A DNA stretch of 64,000 nt from Cylicocyclus nassatus. Its lineage: Eukaryota > Nematoda > Chromadorea > Rhabditida > Strongylidae. The stretch spans positions 63,657,823-63,721,822 of the forward strand of contig CATQJL010000112.1 of assembly GCA_958299035.1 (NCBI GenBank). The letters run 5' to 3'. The notes under the pieces are model-generated. The model did not search any database and was not told the origin of the DNA. It was given only the letters and a program-made list of their open reading frames with translations. The position numbers were made by a program, and so were the translations under genes. Every line of letters begins with the position of its first letter. Within the stretch, counting starts at the first letter, position 1. Below, in pieces: positions 37,879 through 52,434 of the stretch.

Positions 37879-37950
37879 TGCCGAGTGGTCTAGTGGTATG
37901 ATTCTCGCTTTGGGTGCGAGAGGTCCCGGTTTCGATCACCGCCTCGGCCC
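37879..37950 (+). tRNA. tRNA-Pro(TGG) copy 127
   Basis: G1T breaks the first acceptor pair; G64C in the T stem. L step. Confidence 0.68.
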
Positions 37951-38118
37951 TACGTTTTGCATGTACTTCCTTCTTCAACACAGTGCGTACGCCGTCGCCT
38001 ATAGTTTAGCGCTTCAACGTAACAAAAGAATAGCTAGCATTTTGAAATTTGAAGTGGAGCCCTCACAAAAGCCAGCAGATAGGTCCTTGTTTGCATATTG
38101 CGTTAGGAAGAATTGTAA

Positions 38119-38355
<237 letters not shown>

Positions 38356-38382
38356 TAAGATGAAGGGATTTAACATTCTCAC

Positions 38383-38454
38383 GGCCGAGTGGTCTAGTGG
38401 TATGATTCTCGCTTTGGGTGCGAGAGGTCCCGGTTTCGATCACCGGCTCGGCCC
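38383..38454 (+). tRNA. tRNA-Pro(TGG) copy 129
   Basis: Consensus. M step. Confidence 0.86.
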
Positions 38455-38663
38455 TACGTTTTGCATGTACTTCCTTCTTCAACACAGTGCGTACGCCGTC
38501 GCCTATAGTTTAGCGCTTCAACGTAACAGAAGAATAGCTAGCGTTTTGAAATTTGAAGTAGAGTCCTCACAAAAAACGCCAGCAGATAGGACCTTGTTTG
38601 TACTCTCACAGAAAACGAGAGATTTATCTAATCGTCTAAGATGAAGGGATTTAACATTATCAC

Positions 38664-38735
38664 GGCCGAGTGGTCTAGTGGTATGATTCTCGCTTTGGGT
38701 GCGAGAGGTCCCGGTTTCGATCACCGGCTCGGCCC
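38664..38735 (+). tRNA. tRNA-Pro(TGG) copy 130
   Basis: Consensus; leader ATTATCAC. L step. Confidence 0.86.
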
Positions 38736-38903
38736 CACGTTTTGCATGTACTTCCTTCTTCAACACAGTGCGTACGCCGTCGCCTATAGTTTAGCGCTCC
38801 AACGTAACAGAAGAATAGCTAGCATTTTGAAATTTGAAGTAGAGCCCTCACAAAAGCCAGCAGATAGGTCCTTGTTTGCATATTGCGCTAGGAAGAATTG
38901 TAA

Positions 38904-39140
<237 letters not shown>

Positions 39141-39167
39141 TAAGATGAAGGGATTTAACATTCTCAC

Positions 39168-39239
39168 GGCCGAGTGGTCTAGTGGTATGATTCTCGCTTT
39201 GGGTGCGAGAGGTCCCGGTTTCGATCACCGGCTCGGCCC
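39168..39239 (+). tRNA. tRNA-Pro(TGG) copy 132
   Basis: Consensus. M step. Confidence 0.86.
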
Positions 39240-39448
39240 TACGTTTTGCATGTACTTCCTTCTTCAACACAGTGCGTACGCCGTCGCCTATAGTTTAGCG
39301 CTTCAACGTAACAGAAGAATAGCTAGCGTTTTGAAATTTGAAGTAGAGTCCTCACAAAAAACGCCAGCAGATAGGACCTTGTTTGTACTCTCACAGAAAA
39401 CGACAGATATATCTCATCGTCTAAGATGGAGGGATTTAACATTCTCAC

Positions 39449-39520
39449 GGCCGAGTGGTCTAGTGGTATGATTCTCGCTTTGGGTGCGAGAGGTCCCGGT
39501 TTCGATCACCGCCTCGGCCC
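39449..39520 (+). tRNA. tRNA-Pro(TGG) copy 133
   Basis: G64C. L step. Confidence 0.75.
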
Positions 39521-39801
39521 TACGTTTTGCATGTACTTCCTTCTTCAACACAGTGCGTACGCCGTCGCCTATAGTTTAGCGCTTCAACGTAACAAAAGAA
39601 TAGCTAGCATTTTGAAATTTGAAGTGGAGCCCTCACAAAAGCCAGCAGATAGGTCCTTGTTTGCATATTGCGTTAGGAAGAATTGTAAGATTTGCTTTCG
39701 AATCAAGAAATTAAACTTTTTAAGCTTTTTGCGAACAGTGTTCTCACAGAAAACGACAGATATATCTCATCGTCTAAGATGGAGGGATTTAACCTTCTCA
39801 C

Positions 39802-39873
39802 GGCCGAGTGGTCTAGTGGTATGATTCTCGCTTTGGGTGCGAGAGGTCCCTGTTTCGATCACCGGCTCGGCCC
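39802..39873 (+). tRNA. tRNA-Pro(TGG) copy 134
   Basis: G50T. S step. Confidence 0.75.
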
Positions 39874-39920
39874 TACGTTTTGCGAACAGTGTTCTCACAG
39901 AAAACGAGAGATTTATCTAA

Positions 39921-40076
<156 letters not shown>

Positions 40077-40103
40077 TAAGATGAAGGGATTTAACTTTCT
40101 CAC

Positions 40104-40175
40104 GGCCGAGTGATCTAGTGGTATTATTCTCGCTTTGGGTGCGAGAGGTCCCGGTTTCGGTCACCGGCTCGGCCC
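40104..40175 (+). tRNA. tRNA-Pro(TGG) copy 136
   Basis: G10A, G22T, A57G. L step. Confidence 0.6.
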
Positions 40176-40456
40176 CACGTTTTGCATGTACTTCCTTCTT
40201 CAACACAGTGCGTACGCCGTCGCCTATAGTTTAGCGCTTCAACGTAACAGAAGAATAGCTAGCATTTTGAAATTTGAAGTAGAGCCCTCACAAAAGCCAG
40301 CAGATAGGTCCTTGTTTGCATATTGCGTTAGGAAGAATTGTAAGATTTGCTTTCGAATCAAGAAATTAAACTTTTTAAACTATTTGCGAACAGTGTTCTC
40401 ACAGAAAACGAGAGATTTATCTAGTCGTCTAAGATGAAGGGATTTAACATTCTCAC

Positions 40457-40528
40457 GGCCGAGTGGTCTAGTGGTATGATTCTCGCTTTGGGTGCGAGAG
40501 GTCCCGGTTTCGGTCACCGGCTCGGCCC
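40457..40528 (+). tRNA. tRNA-Pro(TGG) copy 137
   Basis: A57G. L step. Confidence 0.72.
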
Positions 40529-40696
40529 CACGTTTTGCATGTACTTCCTTCTTCAACACAGTGCGTACGCCGTCGCCTATAGTTTAGCGCTTCAACGTAA
40601 CAGAAGAATAGCTAGCATTTTGAAATTTGAAGTAGAGCCCTCACAAAAGCCAGCAGATAGGTCCTTGTTTGCATATTGCGTTAGGAAGAATTGTAA

Positions 40697-40933
<237 letters not shown>

Positions 40934-40960
40934 TAAGATGAAGGGATTTAACATTCTCAC

Positions 40961-41032
40961 GGCCGAGTGGTCTAGTGGTAAGATTCTCGCTTTGGGTGCG
41001 AGAGGTCCCGGTTTCGATCACCGGCTCGGCCC
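40961..41032 (+). tRNA. tRNA-Pro(TGG) copy 139
   Basis: T21A. M step. Confidence 0.8.
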
Positions 41033-41241
41033 TACGTTTTGCATGTACTTCCTTCTTCAACACAGTGCGTACGCCGTCGCCTATAGTTTAGCGCTTCAAC
41101 GTAACAGAAGAATAGCTAGCGTTTTGAAATTTGAAGTAGAGTCCTCACAAAAAACGCCAGCAGATAGGACCTTGTTTGTACTCTCACAGAAAACGACAGA
41201 TATATCTCATCGTCTAAGATGGAGGGATTTAACATTCTCAC

Positions 41242-41313
41242 TGCCGAGTGGTCTAGTGGTATGATTCTCGCTTTGGGTGCGAGAGGTCCCGGTTTCGATC
41301 ACCGCCTCGGCCC
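41242..41313 (+). tRNA. tRNA-Pro(TGG) copy 140
   Basis: G1T, G64C. L step. Confidence 0.68.
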
Positions 41314-41481
41314 TACGTTTTGCATGTACTTCCTTCTTCAACACAGTGCGTACGCCGTCGCCTATAGTTTAGCGCTTCAACGTAACAAAAGAATAGCTAG
41401 CATTTTGAAATTTGAAGTGGAGCCCTCACAAAAGCCAGCAGATAGGTCCTTGTTTGCATATTGCGTTAGGAAGAATTGTAA

Positions 41482-41718
<237 letters not shown>

Positions 41719-41745
41719 TAAGATGAAGGGATTTAACATTCTCAC

Positions 41746-41817
41746 GGCCGAGTGGTCTAGTGGTATGATTCTCGCTTTGGGTGCGAGAGGTCCCGGTTTC
41801 GATCACCGGCTCGGCCC
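41746..41817 (+). tRNA. tRNA-Pro(TGG) copy 142
   Basis: Consensus. M step. Confidence 0.86.
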
Positions 41818-42026
41818 TACGTTTTGCATGTACTTCCTTCTTCAACACAGTGCGTACGCCGTCGCCTATAGTTTAGCGCTTCAACGTAACAGAAGAATAG
41901 CTAGCGTTTTGAAATTTGAAGTAGAGTCCTCACAAAAAACGCCAGCAGATAGGACCTTGTTTGTACTCTCACAGAAAACGACAGATATATCTCATCGTCT
42001 AAGATGGAGGGATTTAACATTCTCAC

Positions 42027-42096
42027 GGCCGAGTGGTCTAGTGGTATGATTCTCGCTTTGGGTGCGAGAGGTCCCGGTTTCGATCACCGGCTCGCC
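42027..42096 (+). tRNA. tRNA-Pro(TGG) copy 143, 3' acceptor deletion
   Basis: Same 2-nt loss as copy 107; the extra unit of the middle higher-order copy. 279-bp step. Confidence 0.6.
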
Positions 42097-42305
42097 CACG
42101 TTTTGCATGTACTTCCTTCTTCAACACAGTGCGTACGCCGTCGCCTATTGTTTAGCGCTTCAACGTAACAGAAGAATAGCTAGCGTTTTGAAATTTGAAG
42201 TAGAGTCCTCACAAAAAACGCCATCAGATAGGACCTTGTTTGTACTCTCACAGAAAACGAGAGATTTATCTAATCGTCTAAGATGAAGGGATTTAACATT
42301 ATCAC

Positions 42306-42377
42306 GGCCGAGTGGTCTAGTGGTATGATTCTCGCTTTGGGTGCGAGAGGTCCCGGTTTCGATCACCGGCTCGGCCC
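42306..42377 (+). tRNA. tRNA-Pro(TGG) copy 144
   Basis: Consensus; leader ATTATCAC. L step. Confidence 0.86.
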
Positions 42378-42545
42378 CACGTTTTGCATGTACTTCCTTC
42401 TTCAACACAGTGCGTACGCCGTCGCCTATAGTTTAGCGCTCCAACGTAACAGAAGAATAGCTAGCATTTTGAAATTTGAAGTAGAGCCCTCACAAAAGCC
42501 AGCAGATAGGTCCTTGTTTGCATATTGCGCTAGGAAGAATTGTAA

Positions 42546-42782
<237 letters not shown>

Positions 42783-42809
42783 TAAGATGAAGGGATTTAA
42801 CATTCTCAC

Positions 42810-42881
42810 GGCCGAGTGGTCTAGTGGTATGATTCTCGCTTTGGGTGCGAGAGGTCCCGGTTTCGATCACCGGCTCGGCCC
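42810..42881 (+). tRNA. tRNA-Pro(TGG) copy 146
   Basis: Consensus. M step. Confidence 0.86.
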
Positions 42882-43090
42882 TACGTTTTGCATGTACTTC
42901 CTTCTTCAACACAGTGCGTACGCCGTCGCCTATAGTTTAGCGCTTCAACGTAACAGAAGAATAGCTAGCGTTTTGAAATTTGAAGTAGAGTCCTCACAAA
43001 AAACGCCAGCAGATAGGACCTTGTTTGTACTCTCACAGAAAACGACAGATATATCTCATCGTCTAAGATGGAGGGATTTAACATTCTCAC

Positions 43091-43162
43091 GGCCGAGTGG
43101 TCTAGTGGTATGATTCTCGCTTTGGGTGCGAGAGGTCCCGGTTTCGATCACCGCCTCGGCCC
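43091..43162 (+). tRNA. tRNA-Pro(TGG) copy 147
   Basis: G64C. L step. Confidence 0.75.
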
Positions 43163-43443
43163 TACGTTTTGCATGTACTTCCTTCTTCAACACAGTGCGT
43201 ACGCCGTCGCCTATAGTTTAGCGCTTCAACGTAACAAAAGAATAGCTAGCATTTTGAAATTTGAAGTGGAGCCCTCACAAAAGCCAGCAGATAGGTCCTT
43301 GTTTGCATATTGCGTTAGGAAGAATTGTAAGATTTGCTTTCGAATCAAGAAATTAAACTTTTTAAGCTTTTTGCGAACAGTGTTCTCACAGAAAACGACA
43401 GATATATCTCATCGTCTAAGATGGAGGGATTTAACCTTCTCAC

Positions 43444-43515
43444 GGCCGAGTGGTCTAGTGGTATGATTCTCGCTTTGGGTGCGAGAGGTCCCTGTTTCGA
43501 TCACCGGCTCGGCCC
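43444..43515 (+). tRNA. tRNA-Pro(TGG) copy 148
   Basis: G50T. S step. Confidence 0.75.
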
Positions 43516-43562
43516 TACGTTTTGCGAACAGTGTTCTCACAGAAAACGAGAGATTTATCTAA

Positions 43563-43718
<156 letters not shown>

Positions 43719-43745
43719 TAAGATGAAGGGATTTAACTTTCTCAC

Positions 43746-43817
43746 GGCCGAGTGATCTAGTGGTATTATTCTCGCTTTGGGTGCGAGAGGTCCCGGTTTC
43801 GGTCACCGGCTCGGCCC
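43746..43817 (+). tRNA. tRNA-Pro(TGG) copy 150
   Basis: G10A, G22T, A57G. L step. Confidence 0.6.
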
Positions 43818-44098
43818 CACGTTTTGCATGTACTTCCTTCTTCAACACAGTGCGTACGCCGTCGCCTATAGTTTAGCGCTTCAACGTAACAGAAGAATAG
43901 CTAGCATTTTGAAATTTGAAGTAGAGCCCTCACAAAAGCCAGCAGATAGGTCCTTGTTTGCATATTGCGTTAGGAAGAATTGTAAGATTTGCTTTCGAAT
44001 CAAGAAATTAAACTTTTTAAACTATTTGCGAACAGTGTTCTCACAGAAAACGAGAGATTTATCTAGTCGTCTAAGATGAAGGGATTTAACATTCTCAC

Positions 44099-44170
44099 GG
44101 CCGAGTGGTCTAGTGGTATGATTCTCGCTTTGGGTGCGAGAGGTCCCGGTTTCGGTCACCGGCTCGGCCC
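44099..44170 (+). tRNA. tRNA-Pro(TGG) copy 151
   Basis: A57G. L step. Confidence 0.72.
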
Positions 44171-44338
44171 CACGTTTTGCATGTACTTCCTTCTTCAACA
44201 CAGTGCGTACGCCGTCGCCTATAGTTTAGCGCTTCAACGTAACAGAAGAATAGCTAGCATTTTGAAATTTGAAGTAGAGCCCTCACAAAAGCCAGCAGAT
44301 AGGTCCTTGTTTGCATATTGCGTTAGGAAGAATTGTAA

Positions 44339-44575
<237 letters not shown>

Positions 44576-44602
44576 TAAGATGAAGGGATTTAACATTCTC
44601 AC

Positions 44603-44674
44603 GGCCGAGTGGTCTAGTGGTAAGATTCTCGCTTTGGGTGCGAGAGGTCCCGGTTTCGATCACCGGCTCGGCCC
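44603..44674 (+). tRNA. tRNA-Pro(TGG) copy 153
   Basis: T21A. M step. Confidence 0.8.
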
Positions 44675-44883
44675 TACGTTTTGCATGTACTTCCTTCTTC
44701 AACACAGTGCGTACGCCGTCGCCTATAGTTTAGCGCTTCAACGTAACAGAAGAATAGCTAGCGTTTTGAAATTTGAAGTAGAGTCCTCACAAAAAACGCC
44801 AGCAGATAGGACCTTGTTTGTACTCTCACAGAAAACGACAGATATATCTCATCGTCTAAGATGGAGGGATTTAACATTCTCAC

Positions 44884-44955
44884 TGCCGAGTGGTCTAGTG
44901 GTATGATTCTCGCTTTGGGTGCGAGAGGTCCCGGTTTCGATCACCGCCTCGGCCC
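44884..44955 (+). tRNA. tRNA-Pro(TGG) copy 154
   Basis: G1T, G64C. L step. Confidence 0.68.
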
Positions 44956-45123
44956 TACGTTTTGCATGTACTTCCTTCTTCAACACAGTGCGTACGCCGT
45001 CGCCTATAGTTTAGCGCTTCAACGTAACAAAAGAATAGCTAGCATTTTGAAATTTGAAGTTGAGCCCTCACAAAAGCCAGCAGATAGGTCCTTGTTTGCA
45101 TATTGCGTTAGGAAGAATTGTAA

Positions 45124-45360
<237 letters not shown>

Positions 45361-45387
45361 TAAGATGAAGGGATTTAACATTCTCAC

Positions 45388-45459
45388 GGCCGAGTGGTCT
45401 AGTGGTATGATTCTCGCTTTGGGTGCGAGAGGTCCCGGTTTCGATCACCGGCTCGGCCC
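45388..45459 (+). tRNA. tRNA-Pro(TGG) copy 156
   Basis: Consensus. 356-bp hybrid step. Confidence 0.86.
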
Positions 45460-45711
45460 CACGTTTTGCATGTACTTCCTTCTTCAACACAGTGCGTACG
45501 CCGTCGCCTATAGTTTAGCGCTTCAACGTAACAGAAGAATAGCTAGCGTTTTGAAATTTGAAGTAGAGTCCTCACAAAAAACGCCAGCAGATAGGACCTT
45601 GTTTGCATATTGCGTTAGGAAGAATTGTAAGATTTGCTTTCGAATCAAGAAATTAAACTTTTTAAACTTTTTGCGAACAGTGTTCTCACAGAAAACGAGA
45701 GATTTATCTAA

Positions 45712-45867
<156 letters not shown>

Positions 45868-45894
45868 TAAGATGAAGGGATTTAACATTCTCAC

Positions 45895-45966
45895 GGCCGA
45901 GTGGTCTAGTGGTATGATTCTCGCTTTGGGTGCGAGAGGTCCCGGTTTCGGTCACCGGCTCGGCCC
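45895..45966 (+). tRNA. tRNA-Pro(TGG) copy 158
   Basis: A57G. L step. Confidence 0.72.
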
Positions 45967-46247
45967 CACGTTTTGCATGTACTTCCTTCTTCAACACAGT
46001 GCGTACGCCGTCGCCTATAGTTTAGCGCTTCAACGTAACAGAAGAATAGCTAGCATTTTGAAAATTGAAGTAGAGCCCTCACAAAAGCCAGCAGATAGGT
46101 CCTTGTTTGCATATTGCGTTAGGAAGAATTGTAAGATTTGCTTTCGAATCAAGAAATTAAACTTTTTAAACTTTTTGCGAACAGTGTTCTCACAGAAAAC
46201 GACAGATATATCTCATCGTCTAAGATGGAGGGATTTAACCTTCTCAC

Positions 46248-46319
46248 GGCCGAGTGGTCTAGTGGTAAGATTCTCGCTTTGGGTGCGAGAGGTCCCGGTT
46301 TCGATCACAGGCTCGGCCC
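46248..46319 (+). tRNA. tRNA-Pro(TGG) copy 159
   Basis: T21A and C62A, the latter a T-stem mismatch. M step. Confidence 0.7.
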
Positions 46320-46528
46320 TACGTTTTGCATGTACTTCCTTCTTCAACACAGTGCGTACGCCGTCGCCTATAGTTTAGCGCTTCAACGTAACAGAAGAAT
46401 AGCTAGCGTTTTGAAATTTGAAGTAGAGTCCTCACAAAAAACGCCAGCAGATAGGACCTTGTTTGTACTCTCACAGAAAACGACAGATATATCTCATCGT
46501 CTAAGATGGAGGGATTTAACATTCTCAC

Positions 46529-46600
46529 GGCCGAGTGGTCTAGTGGTATGATTCTCGCTTTGGGTGCGAGAGGTCCCGGTTTCGATCACCGCCTCGGCCC
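46529..46600 (+). tRNA. tRNA-Pro(TGG) copy 160
   Basis: G64C. L step. Confidence 0.75.
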
Positions 46601-46768
46601 TACGTTTTGCATGTACTTCCTTCTTCAACACAGTGCGTACGCCGTCGCCTATAGTTTAGCGCTTCAACGTAACAAAAGAATAGCTAGCATTTTGAAATTT
46701 GAAGTGGAGCCCTCACAAAAGCCAGCAGATAGGTCCTTGTTTGCATATTGCGTTAGGAAGAATTGTAA

Positions 46769-47005
<237 letters not shown>

Positions 47006-47032
47006 TAAGATGAAGGGATTTAACATTCTCAC

Positions 47033-47104
47033 GGAGGAGTGGTCTAGTGGTATGATTCTCGCTTTGGGTGCGAGAGGTCCCGGTTTCGATCACCGGCTCG
47101 GCCC
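47033..47104 (+). tRNA. tRNA-Pro(TGG) copy 162
   Basis: C3A and C4G break two neighbouring acceptor pairs (GGAGGAG). Likely unstable. M step. Confidence 0.62.
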
Positions 47105-47313
47105 TACGTTTTGCATGTACTTCCTTCTTCAACACAGTGCGTACGCCGTCGCCTATAGTTTAGCGCTTCAACGTAACAGAAGAATAGCTAGCGTTTTGAA
47201 ATTTGAAGTAGAGTCCTCACAAAAAGCGCCAGCAGATAGGACCTTGTTTGTACTCTCACAGAAAACGATAGATATATCTCATCGTCTAAGATGGAGGGAT
47301 TTAACATTCTCAC

Positions 47314-47385
47314 GGCCGAGTGATCTAGTGGTATTATTCTCGCTTTGGGTGCGAGAGGTCCCGGTTTCGGTCACCGGCTCGGCCC
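47314..47385 (+). tRNA. tRNA-Pro(TGG) copy 163
   Basis: G10A, G22T, A57G. L step. Confidence 0.6.
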
Positions 47386-47634
47386 CACGTTTTGCATGTA
47401 CTTCCTTCTTCAACACAGTGCGTACGCCGTCGCCTATAGTTTAGCGCTTCAACGTAACAGAAGAATAGCTAGCATTTTGAAATTTGAAGTGGAGCCCTCA
47501 AAAAAGCCCGCAGATAGGTCCTTGTTTGCATATTGCGTTAGGAAGAATTGTAAGATTTGCTTTCGAATCAAGAAATTAAACTTTTTAAACTTTTTGCGAA
47601 CAGTGTTCTCACAGAAAACGAGAGATTTATCTAA

Positions 47635-47790
<156 letters not shown>

Positions 47791-47817
47791 TAAGATGAAG
47801 GGATTTAACATTCTCAC

Positions 47818-47889
47818 GGCCGAGTGGTCTAGTGGTAAGATTCTCGCTTCGGGTGCGAGAGGTCCCGGTTTCGATCACCGGCTCGGCCC
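47818..47889 (+). tRNA. tRNA-Pro(CGG) copy 165
   Basis: T33C changes the anticodon to CGG, still proline (codon CCG); also T21A. The only copy with this anticodon. M step. Confidence 0.75.
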
Positions 47890-48098
47890 TACGTTTTGCA
47901 TGTACTTCCTTCTTCAACACAGTGCGTACGCCGTCGCCTATAGTTTAGCGCTTCAACGTAACAGAAGAATAGCTAGCGTTTTGAAATTTGAAGTAGAGTC
48001 CTCACAAAAAACGCCAGCAGATAGGACCTTGTTTGTACTCTCACAGAAAACGACAGATATATCTCATCGTCTAAGATGGAGGGATTTAACATTCTCAC

Positions 48099-48170
48099 GG
48101 CCGAGTGGTCTAGTGGTATGATTCTCGCTTTGGGTGCGAGAGGTCCCGGTTTCGATCACCGCCTCGGCCC
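48099..48170 (+). tRNA. tRNA-Pro(TGG) copy 166
   Basis: G64C. L step. Confidence 0.75.
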
Positions 48171-48338
48171 TACGTTTTGCATGTACTTCCTTCTTCAACA
48201 CAGTGCGTACGCCGTCGCCTATAGTTTAGCGCTTCAACGTAACAAAAGAATAGCTAGCATTTTGAAATTTGAAGTGGAGCCCTCACAAAAGCCAGCAGAT
48301 AGGTCCTTGTTTGCATATTGCGTTAGGAAGAATTGTAA

Positions 48339-48726
<388 letters not shown>

Positions 48727-48753
48727 TAAGATGAAGGGATTTAACTTTCTCAC

Positions 48754-48825
48754 GGCCGAGTGATCTAGTGGTATTATTCTCGCTTTGGGTGCGAGAGGTC
48801 CCGGTTTCGGTCACCGGCTCGGCCC
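48754..48825 (+). tRNA. tRNA-Pro(TGG) copy 169
   Basis: G10A, G22T, A57G. L step. Confidence 0.6.
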
Positions 48826-49106
48826 CACGTTTTGCATGTACTTCCTTCTTCAACACAGTGCGTACGCCGTCGCCTATAGTTTAGCGCTTCAACGTAACAG
48901 AAGAATAGCTAGCATTTTGAAATTTGAAGTAGAGCCCTCACAAAAGCCAGCAGATAGGTCCTTGTTTGCATATTGCGTTAGGAAGAATTGTAAGATTTGC
49001 TTTCGAATCAAGAAATTAAACTTTTTAAACTTTTTGCGAACAGTGTTCTCACAGAAAACGAGAGATTTATCTAATCGTCTAAGATGAAGGGATTTAACAT
49101 TCTCAC

Positions 49107-49178
49107 GGCCGAGTGGTCTAGTGGTATGATTCTCGCTTTGGGTGCGAGAGGTCCCGGTTGCGGTCACCGGCTCGGCCC
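49107..49178 (+). tRNA. tRNA-Pro(TGG) copy 170
   Basis: T54G and A57G remove two invariant T-loop bases. L step. Confidence 0.62.
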
Positions 49179-49459
49179 CACGTTTTGCATGTACTTCCTT
49201 CTTCAACACAGTGCGTACGCCGTCGCCTATAGTTTAGCGCTTCAACGTAACAGAAGAATAGCTAGCATTTTGAAATTTGAAGTAGAGCCCTCACAAAAGC
49301 CAGCAGATAGGTCCTTGTTTGCATATTGCGTTAGGAAGAATTGTAAGATTTGCTTTCGAATCAAGAAATTAAACTTTTTAAACTTTTTGCGAACAGTGTT
49401 CTCACAGAAAACGAGAGATTTATCTAATCGTCTAAGATGAAGGGATTTAACATTCTCAC

Positions 49460-49529
49460 GGCCGAGTGGTCTAGTGGTATGATTCTCGCTTTGGGTGCGA
49501 GAGGTCCCGGTTTCGATAACCGGCTCGCC
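49460..49529 (+). tRNA. tRNA-Pro(TGG) copy 171, 3' acceptor deletion
   Basis: 2-nt acceptor loss plus C59A in the T loop. 279-bp step. Confidence 0.58.
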
Positions 49530-49738
49530 CACGTTTTGCATGTACTTCCTTCTTCAACACAGTGCGTACGCCGTCGCCTATAGTTTAGCGCTTCAACGTA
49601 ACAGAAGAATAGCTAGCGTTTTGAAATTTGAAGTAGAGTCCTCACAAAAAACGCCAGCAGATAGGACCTTGTTTGTACTCTCACAGAAAGCGACAGATAT
49701 ATCTCATCGTCTAAGATGGAGGGATTTAACATTCTCAC

Positions 49739-49810
49739 GGCCGAGTGGTCTAGTGGTATGATTCTCGCTTTGGGTGCGAGAGGTCCCGGTTTCGATCACC
49801 GGCTCGGCCC
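49739..49810 (+). tRNA. tRNA-Pro(TGG) copy 172
   Basis: Consensus. L step. Confidence 0.86.
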
Positions 49811-50091
49811 TACGTTTTGCATGTACTTCCTTCTTCAACACAGTGCGTACGCCGTCGCCTATAGTTTAGCGCTTCAACGTAACAGAAGAATAGCTAGCAT
49901 TTTGAAATTTGAAGTAGAGCCCTCACAAAAGCCAGCAGATAGGTCCTTGTTTGCATATTGCGTTAGGAAGAATTGTAAGATTTGCTTTCGAATCAAGAAA
50001 TTAAACTTTTTAAACTTTTTGCGAACAGTGTTCTCACAGAAAACGAGAGATTTATCTAATCGTCTAAGATGAAGGGATTTAACATTCTCAC

Positions 50092-50163
50092 GGCCGAGTG
50101 GTCTAGTGGTATGATTCTCGCTTTGGGTGCGAGAGGTCCCGGTTTCGATCACCGGCTCGGCCC
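50092..50163 (+). tRNA. tRNA-Pro(TGG) copy 173
   Basis: Consensus. L step. Confidence 0.86.
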
Positions 50164-50331
50164 TACGTTTTGCATGTACTTCCTTCTTCAACACAGTGCG
50201 TACGCCGTCGCCTATAGTTTAGCGCTTCAACGTAACAAAAGAATAGCTAGCATTTTGAAATTTGAAGTGGAGCCCTCACAAAAGCCAGCAGATAGGTCCT
50301 TGTTTGCATATTGCGTTAGGAAGAATTGTAA

Positions 50332-50568
<237 letters not shown>

Positions 50569-50595
50569 TAAGATGAAGGGATTTAACTTTCTCAC

Positions 50596-50667
50596 GGCCG
50601 AGTGGTCTAGTGGTATGATTCTCGCTTTGGGTGCGAGAGGTCCCGGTTTCGGTCACCGGCTCGGCCC
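50596..50667 (+). tRNA. tRNA-Pro(TGG) copy 175
   Basis: A57G. L step. Confidence 0.72.
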
Positions 50668-50948
50668 CACGTTTTGCATGTACTTCCTTCTTCAACACAG
50701 TGCGTACGCCGTCGCCTATAGTTTAGCGCTTCAACGTAACAGAAGAATAGCTAGCATTTTGAAATTTGAAGTAGAGCCCTCACAAAAGCCAGCAGATAGG
50801 TCCTTGTTTGCATATTGCGTTAGGAAGAATTGTAAGATTTGCTTTCGAATCAAGAAATTAAACTTTTTAAACTTTTTGCGAACAGTGTTCTCACAGAAAA
50901 CGAGAGATTTATCTAATCGTCTAAGATGAAGGGATTTAACATTCTCAC

Positions 50949-51020
50949 GGCCGAGTGGTCTAGTGGTATGATTCTCGCTTTGGGTGCGAGAGGTCCCGGT
51001 TTCGGTCACCGGCTCGGCCC
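50949..51020 (+). tRNA. tRNA-Pro(TGG) copy 176
   Basis: A57G. L step. Confidence 0.72.
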
Positions 51021-51301
51021 CACGTTTTGCATGTACTTCCTTCTTCAACACAGTGCGTACGCCGTCGCCTATAGTTTAGCGCTTCAACGTAACAGAAGAA
51101 TAGCTAGCATTTTGAAATTTGAAGTAGAGCCCTCACAAAAGCCAGCAGATAGGTCCTTGTTTGCATATTGCGTTAGGAAGAATTGTAAGATTTGCTTTCG
51201 AATCAAGAAATTAAACTTTTTAAACTTTTTGCGAACAGTGTTCTCACAGAAAACGAGAGATTTATCTAATCGTCTAAGATGAAGGGATTTAACATTCTCA
51301 C

Positions 51302-51371
51302 GGCCGAGTGGTCTAGGGGTATGATTCTCGCTTTGGGTGCGAGAGGTCCCGGTTTCGATCACCGGCTCGCC
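51302..51371 (+). tRNA. tRNA-Pro(TGG) copy 177, 3' acceptor deletion
   Basis: 2-nt acceptor loss and T16G. 279-bp step. Confidence 0.6.
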
Positions 51372-51580
51372 CACGTTTTGCATGTACTTCCTTCTTCAAC
51401 ACAGTGCGTACGCCGTCGCCTATAGTTTAGCGCTTCAACGTAACAGAAGAATAGCTAGCGTTTTGAATTTTGAAGTAGAGTCCTCACAAAAAACGCCAGC
51501 AGATAGGACCTTGTTTGTACTCTCACAGAAAGCGACAGATATATCTCATCGTCTAAGATGGAGGGATTTAACATTTTCAC

Positions 51581-51652
51581 GGCCGAGTGGTCTAGTGGTA
51601 TGATTCTCGCTTTGGGTGCGAGAGGTCCCGGTTTCGATCACCGGCTCGGCCC
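51581..51652 (+). tRNA. tRNA-Pro(TGG) copy 178
   Basis: Consensus. 278-bp hybrid step. Confidence 0.86.
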
Positions 51653-51784
51653 TACGTTTTGCATGTACTTCCTTCTTCAACACAGTGCGTACGCCGTCGC
51701 CTATAGTTTAGCGCTTCAACATAACAGAAGAATAGCTAGCATTTTGAAATTTGAAGTAGAGCCCTCACAAAAGCGAGCAGATAG

Positions 51785-51982
<198 letters not shown>

Positions 51983-52009
51983 TAAGATGAAGGGATTTAA
52001 CTTTCTCAC

Positions 52010-52081
52010 GGCCGAGTGGTCTAGTGGTATGATTCTCGCTTTGGGTGCGAGAGGTCCCGGTTTCGGTCACCGGCTCGGCCC
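52010..52081 (+). tRNA. tRNA-Pro(TGG) copy 180
   Basis: A57G. L step. Confidence 0.72.
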
Positions 52082-52362
52082 CACGTTTTGCATGTACTTC
52101 CTTCTTCAACACAGTGCGTACGCCGTCGCCTATAGTTTAGCGCTTCAACGTAACAGAAGAATAGCTAGCATTTTGAAATTTGAAGTAGAGCCCTCACAAA
52201 AGCCAGCAGATAGGTCCTTGTTTGCATATTGCGTTAGGAAGAATTGTAAGATTTGCTTTCGAATCAAGAAATTAAACTTTTTAAACTTTTTGCGAACAGT
52301 GTTCTCACAGAAAACGAGAGATTTATCTAATCGTCTAAGATGAAGGGATTTAACATTCTCAC

Positions 52363-52434
52363 GGCCGAGTGGTCTAGTGGTATGATTCTCGCTTTGGGTG
52401 CGAGAGGTCCCGGTTTCGGTCACCGGCTCGGCCC
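52363..52434 (+). tRNA. tRNA-Pro(TGG) copy 181
   Basis: A57G. L step. Confidence 0.72.
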
